A stretch of 52,369 nucleotides of DNA. It comes from Actinomycetes bacterium. GTDB taxonomy: Bacteria > Actinomycetota > Acidimicrobiia > Acidimicrobiales > Palsa-688. The DNA lies in the NCBI GenBank assembly GCA_021808425.1, contig JAKBBS010000002.1, forward strand, positions 1-52,369, written 5' to 3'. Below are positions 17,375 through 25,424 of the stretch, in pieces (position 1 is the stretch's first letter; each line of letters opens with the position of its first letter). Under the pieces are notes generated by a model. That model ran no database searches. It was given only the letters and a program-made list of their open reading frames with translations, and was not told where the DNA came from. Made by a program: the position numbers and the translations under genes.

Positions 17375-18646
17375 TTGAGCCTGATCGAGCGGAGCTTCAG
17401 GGAGAAGATCATCCTTGTCGGCGTGACGGTTCCCCCTGGAAACGACCAGGACACCGAGATGCACCTCGACGAGCTCGCCCTACTCGTAGACACCGCCGGA
17501 GCCGACGAGGCTGGCCGGGTCCTGCAACGGAGGGATCATCCAGATCCCGCCACGTTCATCGGCCGAGGTAAAGCTGAGGAGCTACGAGAGGTTTCGCACG
17601 CACTGGATGCAGATACGGTTGTCTTCGACGACGAGCTTTCACCGGCGCAGTCCCGCAACCTGGAGAAGATCCTTGGGCGCACAGCCATAGATCGCACCGC
17701 CGTCATCCTCGACATATTCGCCCAGAACGCTCGAACCCAGGAAGGCAAAGCGCAAGTCGAGCTTGCCCAGCTTCGCTATCGACTGCCGCGACTTCGTGGC
17801 CGCGGGCTGCAAATGTCGCAGCAGGCGGGTGGAATCGGAACCCGAGGCCCCGGCGAGACCCAGCTTGAAGTCGACCGCCGGCGCCTTGTCCGTCGCATGA
17901 ATCGCCTCGAGACCGACCTGGCCCGTCTCACCGAGCAGCGCCGCTTGCAAAGAAAGTCGAGACGAAGGAGCCGGCTCGCCACGGTATCGCTCGTCGGCTA
18001 CACAAATGCCGGGAAATCCACATTGCTCAACTACCTAACAGATGCTGGGGTCTTGGTGGAGGACCGCCTGTTCGCGACTCTCGACCCTCGTACCCGTAGG
18101 CTCGGGCTGCCAGGTGGGGAATCAGTCCTCGTCTCCGACACGGTGGGATTCGTTCGAAAACTTCCCCACCAGCTGGTGGAGGCGTTCCGCTCCACCCTGG
18201 AGGTTGTAAGTGAATCGGACTTGCTGGTCCACGTGGTCGACTCGTCGAGCCCTGACCCCGAATCGCAGATCGACGCGGTCCGCTCCGCACTGTCGGAGAT
18301 AGGTGCAGCGGAAGTGACAGAGCTCTTGGCGTTCAACAAAGCCGACATCGCTGCAGAGCAGGCGACGCGCCTCGTCGATCGCCATCCCGGATCAGTCGCC
18401 ATCTCGGCGTCGAACGGCGCCGGTATCGACGAGCTGCTGGTTGCTGTCGGAGACAGGCTCCGTGCTCTTGCCGCCGTAGTGGAGATCGAAGTTCCTTACG
18501 GTCGCGGCGACGTGCTGGCGGCGGCCCATCGAGAAGGAGAAGTTCTAAGCGAGGTCTTCAACGACGACAGCGTCAGGGTACGCGTCCGGGTGGACCAAGC
18601 CGGCGCAGCGCGTTTTCGTGAGTTTCTGGTGGACGCCCCGTCATGA
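17375..18646 (+). CDS. hflX: Ribosome-associated GTPase HflX
   Basis: HflX is a GTPase that binds the large ribosomal subunit and helps recycle stalled ribosomes. The 423-residue protein has the N-terminal HflX domain (DPATFIGRGKAEEL, FDDELSPAQSRNLE), the linker GGIGTRGPGETQLE, the G1 loop GYTNAGKSTLLN, DTVGF (G3) and NKAD (G4). TTG 17375 is chosen because it lies 11 nt after dapF and near TAGGAA; an in-frame TTG at 17336 inside dapF is possible. The stop overlaps dapC as ATGA. The dapF-hflX order matches other Actinobacteria. Confidence 0.95.
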   Translation: MSLIERSFREKIILVGVTVPPGNDQDTEMHLDELALLVDTAGADEAGRVLQRRDHPDPATFIGRGKAEELREVSHALDADTVVFDDELSPAQSRNLEKILGRTAIDRTAVILDIFAQNARTQEGKAQVELAQLRYRLPRLRGRGLQMSQQAGGIGTRGPGETQLEVDRRRLVRRMNRLETDLARLTEQRRLQRKSRRRSRLATVSLVGYTNAGKSTLLNYLTDAGVLVEDRLFATLDPRTRRLGLPGGESVLVSDTVGFVRKLPHQLVEAFRSTLEVVSESDLLVHVVDSSSPDPESQIDAVRSALSEIGAAEVTELLAFNKADIAAEQATRLVDRHPGSVAISASNGAGIDELLVAVGDRLRALAAVVEIEVPYGRGDVLAAAHREGEVLSEVFNDDSVRVRVRVDQAGAARFREFLVDAPS

Positions 18647-19824
18647 GTCGGTCTCAGTCGGCGGGGATGCCGAGCGCAGCAGAAGCGCCCAGTGCGTTTG
18701 AACCGCCGGCCTACCCGTATGACAGGCTCGACGATGCGAAAGCCGCCGCGGTCGCTCGCTTCGGTGCTGTGATCGATCTGTCCATTGGGACTCCGGGTGA
18801 TCCGCCGCCGCCAGCGGTTATGGCCGCTCTCGGGTCCGCAGGCGACGTCGACGGAAGCGCAAGGGGATACCCTGCGTCGATAGGTGGTACGGAGCTGCGC
18901 CGGGCGATCGTAGAATGGACCGCCCGGCGTTTCGATCTTTCGATCAGCGTCGATCATGTAGCGGTCTGTGTCGGGACGAAAGAGTTCGTGGCCACGACGC
19001 CGCAGTGGCTCAAGCTTCGCAACCCTCAAAAGGACACGGTTCTCTACCCAGCGGTTTCCTATCCGACCTACGAGATGGGGGCCCGTCTCGCGGGGCTTCG
19101 ACCGGTGCCGGTAGCCGTCGACGAACGCTGGTCGATCGACGTCGAAAGCATCGACCCCGACGATGCTCGGCGCGCCCTTATGCTGTGGGTCAACACGCCC
19201 GGCAATCCCGCCGGAGGGATCGACGACCTCGAATCGGTGGCGAGTTGGGGCAGAGCCTATGGGGTGCCGGTCTTCAGCGACGAGTGCTACGCGGAGTTCA
19301 CCTGGTCGGGGAAGCTGGCGACGATAGTCGGCCGCGGAGGCGGACCGGACGGCCTTGACGGGGTCGTGGCCGTGCATTCGCTCTCGAAGCGTTCGAACAT
19401 GGCGGGACTTCGTCTCGGGTGGTACACGGGAGACCCGGACCTCGTCGGTTACCTCCGGGAGGTTCGCAAGCATGCCGGATTCATGGTGCCGGGCCCAGTT
19501 CAAAAGGCGGGCGCGGTTGCACTCGGCGACCAGACTCATGTGGACGAGCAGCGCCATCGTTACCGATCTCGCCTCGAGCGAGCCCGCCAGATTCTAAGTG
19601 ACATCGGTTTGCAGCCCTCGATGCCGCAGGGAGGCTTCTACATGTGGGTGGCGGTACCGGGCGGGGACGAATGGGCCTGGACTGCCGAAGTCGCCGCGCG
19701 GGCTGGTGTCCTCGTCTCGCCCGGCAGCTTCTACGGCCCAGGCGGCGCAGGCTACGTGCGCCTCGCGATGGTTTCGCCCCTCGACGACCTAGACGTTATG
19801 GCGCAACGCCTCGGTGTGAGCTAG
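18643..19824 (+). CDS. dapC: Succinyldiaminopimelate transaminase (class I/II aminotransferase)
   Basis: This PLP enzyme would make N-succinyl-LL-diaminopimelate from N-succinyl-2-amino-6-oxopimelate in lysine and cell-wall synthesis. The 393-residue protein shows fold type I features: LSIGTPGDPPPP near the N-terminus, NTPGNPAGG, FSDECYAEF and the PLP-lysine motif SLSKRSNMAGLRLGW. The substrate is assigned from sequence type and from dapE directly downstream (ATG immediately after its stop). The start overlaps hflX by 4 nt (ATGA). dapD, the preceding step, is not in the window. Confidence 0.88.
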   Translation: MSRSQSAGMPSAAEAPSAFEPPAYPYDRLDDAKAAAVARFGAVIDLSIGTPGDPPPPAVMAALGSAGDVDGSARGYPASIGGTELRRAIVEWTARRFDLSISVDHVAVCVGTKEFVATTPQWLKLRNPQKDTVLYPAVSYPTYEMGARLAGLRPVPVAVDERWSIDVESIDPDDARRALMLWVNTPGNPAGGIDDLESVASWGRAYGVPVFSDECYAEFTWSGKLATIVGRGGGPDGLDGVVAVHSLSKRSNMAGLRLGWYTGDPDLVGYLREVRKHAGFMVPGPVQKAGAVALGDQTHVDEQRHRYRSRLERARQILSDIGLQPSMPQGGFYMWVAVPGGDEWAWTAEVAARAGVLVSPGSFYGPGGAGYVRLAMVSPLDDLDVMAQRLGVS

Positions 19825-20925
19825 ATGAGCGATCTGCTACACGACACGGCTGCGCTTGTCGACATCGCCTCCGTTAGCCACAACGAACGTGCAATTGCCG
19901 ACGCCATCGAGGAGCGAATTCGGAAGTTCGGAGAGGATCGATTCGAAGTAGTCAGGATCGCTGACAACGTGGTAGCGAGATCCCACTTGGGGCGCCCCAT
20001 GCGGCTGGCACTCGCCGGCCATCTCGACACGGTTCCTGCCAATGCGAACGACAAGGCTCGAATCAGCGGCGACACTGTGTGGGGGCTCGGGTCGGCCGAC
20101 ATGAAGGGCGGCCTCGCCGTGATGCTCGACCTGGCGCGAGTCAGCGCGCAAAGCATGGACCGCTACGGCGGCGGCCCCGACTTCGACCTGACGTTCGTCT
20201 TCTATGCATGCGAGGAATTGGAGAGGCGCCACAGCGGGCTGCTGGAGATCGAAGCAGTAAACGCAACGTTGCTCGAAGCAGACGCAGCGATCCTCGGCGA
20301 GCCGACCGGATCGCAAATCGAGGCCGGCTGCCAGGGTGTCCTCAAAGCTGAAGTCATCTTCGCTGGTAGGAGGGCGCACACGGCACGACCCTGGACTGGA
20401 TCGAATGCGATTCACCGAGCGGGCAACCTGCTCGTACAGCTCGGCTCATACGACGAGCGTCGCCCGACAATCGACGGATGCGAATATCACGAGGCGCTGC
20501 AAGCCGTCGCGATCGAAGGCGGAATCGCAGGTAACGTCGTACCCGACCGGGCGAGAATCCTCCTCAACCATCGCTATGCACCCGACCGCGACCGCGCCGA
20601 CGCAGAGACAAGCCTGCGAGCGTGGCTTGATGCCTCGATCGATTCGGGCTCGGGCGATCACGTCGAGATGATCGACCACAGCCCGGCCGCTGCGCCCAAC
20701 CTCCGACACCCAGCTCTCGCGAAGCTTCTGGGAGTCACCGGCAAAGCTCCCAGAGCGAAGCTTGGCTGGACCGACGTGGCGTTCTTCGCCGAGCGTTCGA
20801 TCCCGGCAGTCAACTTCGGCCCGGGCGACCCCGAAGTGGCTCACACGCAGGACGAACGGGTCACAATCGGCGACCTTCTGACGGCTAGGCAAGCACTCGG
20901 ATCACTCATAGGGGTAGGCCTCTAA
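19825..20925 (+). CDS. dapE: Succinyl-diaminopimelate desuccinylase DapE
   Basis: DapE is a zinc metallopeptidase-type enzyme (M20 family) that releases succinate to give LL-diaminopimelate, the DapF substrate. The 366-residue protein has the metal-binding motif LAGHLDTVPA, the WGLGSADMKGGLA segment with the bridging Asp, the catalytic CEELERR Glu pair, and a late metal His in EVAHTQDE. It starts at the base after the dapC stop, so the two are surely co-transcribed. It ends 31 bp from the convergent lexA stop. Confidence 0.93.
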   Translation: MSDLLHDTAALVDIASVSHNERAIADAIEERIRKFGEDRFEVVRIADNVVARSHLGRPMRLALAGHLDTVPANANDKARISGDTVWGLGSADMKGGLAVMLDLARVSAQSMDRYGGGPDFDLTFVFYACEELERRHSGLLEIEAVNATLLEADAAILGEPTGSQIEAGCQGVLKAEVIFAGRRAHTARPWTGSNAIHRAGNLLVQLGSYDERRPTIDGCEYHEALQAVAIEGGIAGNVVPDRARILLNHRYAPDRDRADAETSLRAWLDASIDSGSGDHVEMIDHSPAAAPNLRHPALAKLLGVTGKAPRAKLGWTDVAFFAERSIPAVNFGPGDPEVAHTQDERVTIGDLLTARQALGSLIGVGL

Positions 20926-20956
20926 GCGGGGGGTTCAGGCCGGCCCGACGTATCGG

Positions 20957-21589
20957 TCAGAGCCGCCTGAGGACTGTTACAACCTTCCCGTAGATCGTCA
21001 CCTCGTCGGGGCTGAAGACCATCGGCTCGAAGCGGGCGTTGGCGGGTACGAGGACGACGCTGGCACCCTTTTTTTGGAGGGTCTTAACAGTCGCCTCCTC
21101 GCCGGGAATACCCGCGACGACGACGTCGCCCGAGTTCGCTTCCTCCTGCTGGCGGACAACGACGAAATCCCCGTCGAGGATCCCGGCGTCGATCATGGAT
21201 TCGCCTCGGACACGCAGCATAAAAAGGGTGCCGTCGCCTGTGAAGTCCGCCGGAAGGGGGAGAAGCTCCTCGACGTTGTCCTGCGCGAGGACGCCTGTCC
21301 CTGCGGCGACATCACCGATTAGGGGAACGTGGCGCGCTGGGCGTCGATCCACGGGGGTCGCCGACAGAGCGTCGTAGCGAACTTCGATGGCACGTGGCTT
21401 CGTTGGGTCGCGGCGAAGGAATCCCTGGCGGTGAAGCGTCTGAAGGTGCGTGTGAACCGTCGAGGATGAAGCAAGCCCCACGGCTTCGCCGATCTCGCGA
21501 ACGGAGGGGGGGTACCCACGGTCACTCACCTGCGAGGAGATGAAGTCGAGGATCTCTCGGCGCTTTCCTGTTGGCTCAGTCTCTGTCAT
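20957..21589 (-). CDS. lexA: SOS repressor LexA
   Basis: LexA represses DNA-damage genes and cleaves itself when RecA is activated. The 210-residue protein has an N-terminal winged helix-turn-helix (PPSVREIGEAVGLASSSTVH), the cleavage site Ala-Gly in DVAAGTGVLAQ, the catalytic Ser in RGESMIDAG and the catalytic Lys in TVKTLQ. ATG 21589 is preceded by TTGCAT (21621-21626), a 17-nt spacer and TAGAAT (21598-21603), 8 nt before the start, so lexA appears leaderless. A longer frame to 21877 would run through the SOS boxes and is rejected. An SOS box overlaps the -35, giving autoregulation. Confidence 0.97.
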   Translation of the reverse strand: MTETEPTGKRREILDFISSQVSDRGYPPSVREIGEAVGLASSSTVHTHLQTLHRQGFLRRDPTKPRAIEVRYDALSATPVDRRPARHVPLIGDVAAGTGVLAQDNVEELLPLPADFTGDGTLFMLRVRGESMIDAGILDGDFVVVRQQEEANSGDVVVAGIPGEEATVKTLQKKGASVVLVPANARFEPMVFSPDEVTIYGKVVTVLRRL

Positions 21590-21597
21590 GTCACGTG

Positions 21598-21626
21598 ATT
21601 CTATCATCAGTCGTGAGAGCATGCAA
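21598..21626 (-). promoter_or_regulatory. lexA promoter (TTGCAT-17-TAGAAT)
   Basis: On the minus strand TTGCAT (21626-21621) and TAGAAT (21603-21598) are 17 nt apart. The start codon lies 8 nt beyond the -10. The -35 overlaps the first SOS box. Confidence 0.65.
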
Positions 21627-21637
21627 ACATGTGTTCG
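21624..21637. promoter_or_regulatory. SOS (LexA) box 1
   Basis: CAAACATGTGTTCG is one mismatch from CGAAC-N4-GTTCG. It overlaps the lexA -35 element. Confidence 0.85.
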
Positions 21638-21646
21638 ATATTGGTC

Positions 21647-21676
21647 TTGACAACGAACACGTGTTCGAGGTACTAT
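21647..21676 (+). promoter_or_regulatory. Promoter of the SOS LysM gene (TTGACA-18-TACTAT)
   Basis: TTGACA at 21647-21652 and TACTAT at 21671-21676 are separated by 18 nt. The ATG is 7 nt beyond the -10, so the transcript is probably leaderless. It is the best-matched promoter seen in the window. Confidence 0.75.
21654..21667. promoter_or_regulatory. SOS (LexA) box 2, perfect palindrome
   Basis: CGAACACGTGTTCG is a perfect palindrome and matches the consensus. It sits in the spacer of the LysM gene promoter, between -35 and -10. Confidence 0.92.
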
Positions 21677-21690
21677 CGAACGTATGTTTG
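21677..21690. promoter_or_regulatory. SOS (LexA) box 3, over the LysM gene start
   Basis: CGAACGTATGTTTG lies directly after the -10 box TACTAT and includes ATG 21684. LexA here would block both the transcription start and early elongation. Confidence 0.82.
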
Positions 21691-22088
21691 CAGAGTCTGC
21701 AGAGTTTTCAGAGTTTCTGGGGTCATCGGATTGGGCCGAGGCGCCTCGGACGAGGAGGAAGTCGGCTGGTCCCACCGGTATTCGCGGCGTGGGAATGGCG
21801 AGCGTCGCGCTCGCCCTTGGGATCGGCGGCGGTGTCGCGCTGCACCTCCTCGGAGCGCCCCCGAGTCGTGGAATCACTACGGGGACGTCGATCGGGGGCG
21901 CCGGAGCCGTCGAGCTTCAGTCGGTGAGCGCGGTGATGTACGTGGTCCAGCCGGGCGACACGTTGTGGTCTATCGTTCATTCGATCGATCCGAGCGGTGA
22001 CGAGCGACCGCTTGTCGACAAGCTCGTTTCGCAATTGCATGGGACAGTCATCTATCCGGGTGAGCAGGTAGAGGTTCCTGTACCGTAG
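21684..22088 (+). CDS. SOS-induced membrane LysM protein, probable division inhibitor (YneA/ChiZ-like)
   Basis: The 134-residue protein has a charged N-terminus, a membrane segment at about residues 37-57 and a C-terminal LysM domain (YVVQPGDTLWSIV ... YPGEQVEVP), so the LysM faces the cell wall. Small LysM proteins divergent from lexA are known as SOS division inhibitors: YneA in Bacillus, ChiZ (Rv2719c) in Mycobacterium; DivS in Corynebacterium holds the same position. Placement, three LexA boxes and architecture support the same job here: pausing septation during DNA damage. Whether it cleaves peptidoglycan cannot be told. The start is fixed by the leaderless spacing, and SOS box 3 spans the start codon. 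Confidence 0.85.
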   Translation: MFAESAEFSEFLGSSDWAEAPRTRRKSAGPTGIRGVGMASVALALGIGGGVALHLLGAPPSRGITTGTSIGGAGAVELQSVSAVMYVVQPGDTLWSIVHSIDPSGDERPLVDKLVSQLHGTVIYPGEQVEVPVP

Positions 22089-22190
22089 GGCCGGTAAGTC
22101 CCTCCTGCTGAGAATCGCAGGAAGCGCAACCTGTAGTCGAGTAGCGGACGCGCTGGCCGTCAAGTTCACCCATGGCGCTTTCGGTGGCGC

Positions 22191-22196
22191 TACCGT
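22191..22196 (+). promoter_or_regulatory. Candidate -10 box (TACCGT) of leaderless nrdR
   Basis: TACCGT lies 7 nt before ATG 22204 with no Shine-Dalgarno between them. Confidence 0.45.
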
Positions 22197-22203
22197 CGTT
22201 GCG

Positions 22204-22671
22204 ATGCGCTGCCCACGCTGTACATGCACGGAGGATCGGGTGGTCGACTCGCGCTCGGCGGAGGACGGCTCCGCGATCCGACGCCGGCGTGAGTGCAGTA
22301 GCTGCGCCGCCAGGTTCACCACCTACGAGCGCCTCGAGGAGGTTCCGCTCGTAGTTGTAAAGCGGTCCGGTGTCCGGGAGGCTTTCGACCGATCGAAAGT
22401 TGCTGCGGGCGTGGCGGCGGCCTCCAAGAACCGGCCGGTAGGCGTCGACGAGATCGAACGACTCGCAACCGCAGTCGAGGAGAAACTGCGTTTCTATGGT
22501 AGCGAGGTCTCCTACGAGCAGGTCGGAGTCGCCGTCTTGGAGCAACTCCGAGACCTCGACGAGGTCGCTTACTTACGCTTCGCTAGCGTCTACAAGGGGT
22601 TTTCTGGCGCGGGGGACTTCAAGAGGGAGGCCGGCATGTTGGAACGGGCGTCGGGCGTGCATAAGCCGTGA
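22204..22671 (+). CDS. nrdR: Transcriptional repressor NrdR
   Basis: NrdR represses ribonucleotide reductase operons in response to bound ATP/dATP. The 155-residue protein has the N-terminal zinc ribbon (MRCPRC...EDRVVDSR...RRRECSSC...RFTTYER) and the ATP-cone domain (VVKRSGVREAFDRSKV ... RFASVYKGF). The length is standard. The lexA-LysM-nrdR order matches Mycobacterium. No ribonucleotide reductase gene is in the window, so its targets are elsewhere. Confidence 0.96.
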   Translation: MRCPRCTCTEDRVVDSRSAEDGSAIRRRRECSSCAARFTTYERLEEVPLVVVKRSGVREAFDRSKVAAGVAAASKNRPVGVDEIERLATAVEEKLRFYGSEVSYEQVGVAVLEQLRDLDEVAYLRFASVYKGFSGAGDFKREAGMLERASGVHKP

Positions 22672-22715
22672 TCCGCCTGCATTAAGGTCGTGGAGTTCTA
22701 GGTAGGGAGATGGTC

Positions 22716-23747
22716 ATGCGAGTCGGAATGCTTACAGGTGGCGGCGATTGCCCGGGGCTCAACGCGGTGATTCGAGCTGTCGTGCGCAAGGGCGAGGTGG
22801 CCTATGGCGACGAGTTCGTGGGTTTCCTCGACGGCTGGCAGGGTGTCATGGACAGCCGGAGCATGCAGCTAGACGTCGAGCGCTGCCGCGGGATACTTCC
22901 CAGGGGAGGCACGATCCTCGGCACGTCCAGGACTAACCCTTACAAACTTGACGGTGGCGTGGCGCGCTGCCTCGCAACTCTTCGCTCCGAGAGGATCGAC
23001 GTTCTTATCGCAATAGGTGGCGACGACACCCTCGGGGTCGCTCATCGTTTGAGCGGTGAAGGCGTGGCTGTGATCGGCGTGCCGAAGACGATCGACAACG
23101 ACCTGTCGGCGACCGAAGTCACCTTTGGCTTCCATACAGCGGTACAGATAGCGACAGACGCCATCGACAGGCTGCACACAACAGCGGAGTCCCACGACCG
23201 GGTGATCGTCTGCGAGGTCATGGGACGCAACGCTGGCTGGATCGCCACCTATGCCGGGATAGCGGGGGGCGCTGCAGAAATCCTCGTTCCTGAGGAACCG
23301 TTCGACATAGACGTGATTTGTACGAAACTGAAGAATCGCCATGCCAAAGGCAGGTTTGCTTCGATAGTTGTTGTCGCCGAGGGCGCCGTACCCACAGACG
23401 GTAGCTTGTCGACGACTTCTACGGAGCTGGACCAGTTCGGCCATCCGCGCCTCGGAGGCATCGCAAACGTGCTGGCATCCGAGATTGAGAAGCGGACTGG
23501 ATATGAGACCAGGGTGACCCTGCTAGGTCACGTGCAGCGCGGCGGCAGTCCGACTGCATTCGACCGCGTGCTTGCGACGCGCTTCGGGGTGGCGGCAATC
23601 GACGCTGTCCACGACGGTGCGTTCGCCACGATGGTCGCGCTCCAGGCGGGCGAGATCGTGCGGGTTCCGCTGTCGGAGGCGGTCACAGTCGCCAAGCAGG
23701 TAGACCCGGCCCTCCTCCACGAGGTCGCCGCAGTGTTCTGGGGATAA
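22716..23747 (+). CDS. pfkA: 6-phosphofructokinase, PPi-dependent type predicted
   Basis: The enzyme phosphorylates fructose 6-phosphate in glycolysis. The 343-residue protein has the N-terminal TGGGDCPGLNAVIR, the catalytic PKTIDNDL, MGRNAGWIA and GHVQRGGSPTAFDR. Two substrate-deciding positions fall on E. coli numbering: Asp104 in GGDDT and Lys124 in PKTIDND. ATP enzymes have Gly at both; Asp and Lys are the PPi-type pair, so pyrophosphate is the likely phosphate donor and the reaction may be reversible. Of two close ATG codons, 22716 is preferred because AGGGAG (22704-22709) ends 6 nt upstream. Confidence 0.9.
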   Translation: MRVGMLTGGGDCPGLNAVIRAVVRKGEVAYGDEFVGFLDGWQGVMDSRSMQLDVERCRGILPRGGTILGTSRTNPYKLDGGVARCLATLRSERIDVLIAIGGDDTLGVAHRLSGEGVAVIGVPKTIDNDLSATEVTFGFHTAVQIATDAIDRLHTTAESHDRVIVCEVMGRNAGWIATYAGIAGGAAEILVPEEPFDIDVICTKLKNRHAKGRFASIVVVAEGAVPTDGSLSTTSTELDQFGHPRLGGIANVLASEIEKRTGYETRVTLLGHVQRGGSPTAFDRVLATRFGVAAIDAVHDGAFATMVALQAGEIVRVPLSEAVTVAKQVDPALLHEVAAVFWG

Positions 23748-23761
23748 GCGCGGCGAGGCGC

Positions 23762-24655
23762 TTAACCGTCGCTGGATTCGGGGCCGTTGACGCCACCTGC
23801 GTCGAGAAGGAGCTCGCAGACGGGATCAAAGAGGATAGGGGTGGCGGCGACGGTCGTGCCGTTTGGAAGCGTCTCGACCTTCGCGCCTGATTCCTTGGCA
23901 ATGAGGGCGCCGGCCTGCAGATCCCATGCTTTGAGTCCCCACTCGTAGTACGCGTCGAAGCGTCCTCCCCCCAGCCAGGCAAGGTCCAGTGCCGCGGATC
24001 CAAGGCGCCTAAGGTCGCGAACGACCGGAAGTACTCGCATCGCAACCTCGCCTTGCCATTGTCTGTGCCGAGATTGGTAGGCGAAGCCGGTCGCGACGAG
24101 CGCGGTTGCAAGGTTGTGGCTGCCGTCTCTCACGGAGCAGCGAACGCCGTTGCAGAAGGCCCCGTAACCGGAAGCCGCGGCCCAGATCTCGGGCCGGCAG
24201 GGATCCCACACGACTCCGACCACAGGAATTCCGTCTACCTCGGCGGCGACCGACACGGCGTACTGGGGTAGACCGAAAAGAAAGTTCGTCGTACCGTCCA
24301 GCGGATCGACAACCCAGCGCACGCCCGTCGTGCCCCCGCGAGTGCTGCCTTCCTCTGCGAGAAGCTCGTCGTCGGGACGGCGTTGTCTAAGGACGTCGTT
24401 GATGGCGGCCTCCGAGGAGCGGTCGACGTCCGAGACCATGTCCGTTTCCGACACTTTGGTCGAGATCCCCGTCACCGAGCGCTCGGAGCTTCCGGCCGCC
24501 AGCCGGATTACGTCACTGCCGGCCGAGGCGGCTTCGAGAGCCGTGCGCGCAAGCTCCGCGAGGAGCGGCTCGGCCCACCCGTCGCTGACCCCGAAAACCT
24601 CGTCGGTGCGAATGTGGCGGGGAAGGTAGCTGGGGTGATCGGATGGTGAGGCCAT
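23762..24655 (-). CDS. Inositol monophosphatase family protein
   Basis: This is a magnesium-dependent sugar-phosphate phosphatase fold. Metal-binding motifs are LLAEEGS, WVVDPLDGTTNF and KAWDLQAGALIAKESGA, in the right order. Substrate could be inositol-1-phosphate, histidinol phosphate or a related sugar phosphate; sequence alone does not decide. ATG 24655 is chosen because a TAGGCT -10 lies at 24668-24673 on the minus strand; ATG 24667 is the alternative. It converges on pfkA (14 bp gap) and diverges from the PIG-L gene with overlapping -10 boxes. Confidence 0.88.
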   Translation of the reverse strand: MASPSDHPSYLPRHIRTDEVFGVSDGWAEPLLAELARTALEAASAGSDVIRLAAGSSERSVTGISTKVSETDMVSDVDRSSEAAINDVLRQRRPDDELLAEEGSTRGGTTGVRWVVDPLDGTTNFLFGLPQYAVSVAAEVDGIPVVGVVWDPCRPEIWAAASGYGAFCNGVRCSVRDGSHNLATALVATGFAYQSRHRQWQGEVAMRVLPVVRDLRRLGSAALDLAWLGGGRFDAYYEWGLKAWDLQAGALIAKESGAKVETLPNGTTVAATPILFDPVCELLLDAGGVNGPESSDG

Positions 24656-24667
24656 GAAGTTGCGCAT

Positions 24668-24677
24668 AGCCTACTGT
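24668..24677. promoter_or_regulatory. Back-to-back overlapping -10 boxes of a divergent gene pair
   Basis: Minus-strand TAGGCT (24673-24668) and plus-strand TACTGT (24672-24677) share two bases. The plus-strand GTG start is 7 nt beyond its -10, and the minus-strand ATG 24655 is 12 nt beyond its own. Confidence 0.45.
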
Positions 24678-24684
24678 CGCGTTC

Positions 24685-25395
24685 GTGCCCGCAGCCTTGG
24701 TTGACGAGATCCCTAGTGTCGTCCTTGCCATTTTCGCCCATCCCGACGACGCCGAAGTGGCAGCCGGAGGGACGCTGGCCCGTTGGGCCTCCAACGGTTC
24801 GGAAGTTTACGTCTGTGTCTGTGCCCTAGGTGACAAAGGTTCACTGGACCCTTCGACCGCCCCGGAGGTGCTCGTCGAGTTGAGGAAAGATGAGTCAGTG
24901 GAAGCAGGAAAGATCCTCGGCTTGAAAGGCCGCTACTGGCTCGGCTATCCAGACGGCGAGATCGAGAACTCTGTAGCCCTCCGGGCGCAAATGGTCGGCC
25001 TCATCCGCAAGCTCAAACCGGAAGTCGTCCTGGCACCCGATCCGACGGCCGTCTTTTTCGGAAAGACTTACGTGAATCACCGAGATCACCGGGGCGTCGG
25101 ATGGGCGGTAGTTGATTCGGTGTGCCCGGCGGCTTCGAGTCCCCACTACTTCCCCGAAGAAGGCCCGGCGCACTCGGTGTCAAAGCTTCTGTTGGCAGGA
25201 ACCCTCGAACCCGACGTCTGGGTGGACATCGGCGTAAGCATCGAAACCAAAGCGGCGGCGGTTGTCTGCCACAAAAGCCAGATAGGAGAGCGCCGTGACC
25301 TCGTCGCTGCGTCCGTTCGCCGGCGCGCCAGCGATGCCGGCCAGCGCGCCGGGACCCGCTTCGCGGAGAGCTTTCGAGAGGTTGTGCTCTGGTAG
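24685..25395 (+). CDS. PIG-L/LmbE family deacetylase
   Basis: Zinc-dependent N-deacetylases of this family act on GlcNAc-type substrates, such as MshB in mycothiol synthesis and Mca. The 236-residue protein has the metal-binding motif FAHPDDAEVAAGGTLARW near the N-terminus and VNHRDHRGVGWAV with the later metal His. It is shorter than MshB and closer to the general LmbE type, so the substrate is left open. The GTG start fits a leaderless transcript (TACTGT 7 nt upstream). Confidence 0.88.
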   Translation: MPAALVDEIPSVVLAIFAHPDDAEVAAGGTLARWASNGSEVYVCVCALGDKGSLDPSTAPEVLVELRKDESVEAGKILGLKGRYWLGYPDGEIENSVALRAQMVGLIRKLKPEVVLAPDPTAVFFGKTYVNHRDHRGVGWAVVDSVCPAASSPHYFPEEGPAHSVSKLLLAGTLEPDVWVDIGVSIETKAAAVVCHKSQIGERRDLVAASVRRRASDAGQRAGTRFAESFREVVLW

Positions 25396-25411
25396 GCCGC
25401 CAGGGTGGTAA

Positions 25412-25417
25412 TACACT
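25412..25417 (+). promoter_or_regulatory. Candidate -10 box (TACACT) of leaderless dinB
   Basis: TACACT ends 7 nt before GTG 25425. No full SOS box is present; GTTCG at 25420-25424 is only a half-site. Confidence 0.45.
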
Positions 25418-25424
25418 CTGTTCG

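Noticed and set aside
18496..19557. 353-codon minus-strand frame opposite hflX/dapC
   Set aside because: Antisense to two clear genes and without recognisable motifs.
21590..21877. N-terminal extension of LexA
   Set aside because: It would run through the SOS boxes and into the divergent LysM gene; the family start and promoter fit 21589.
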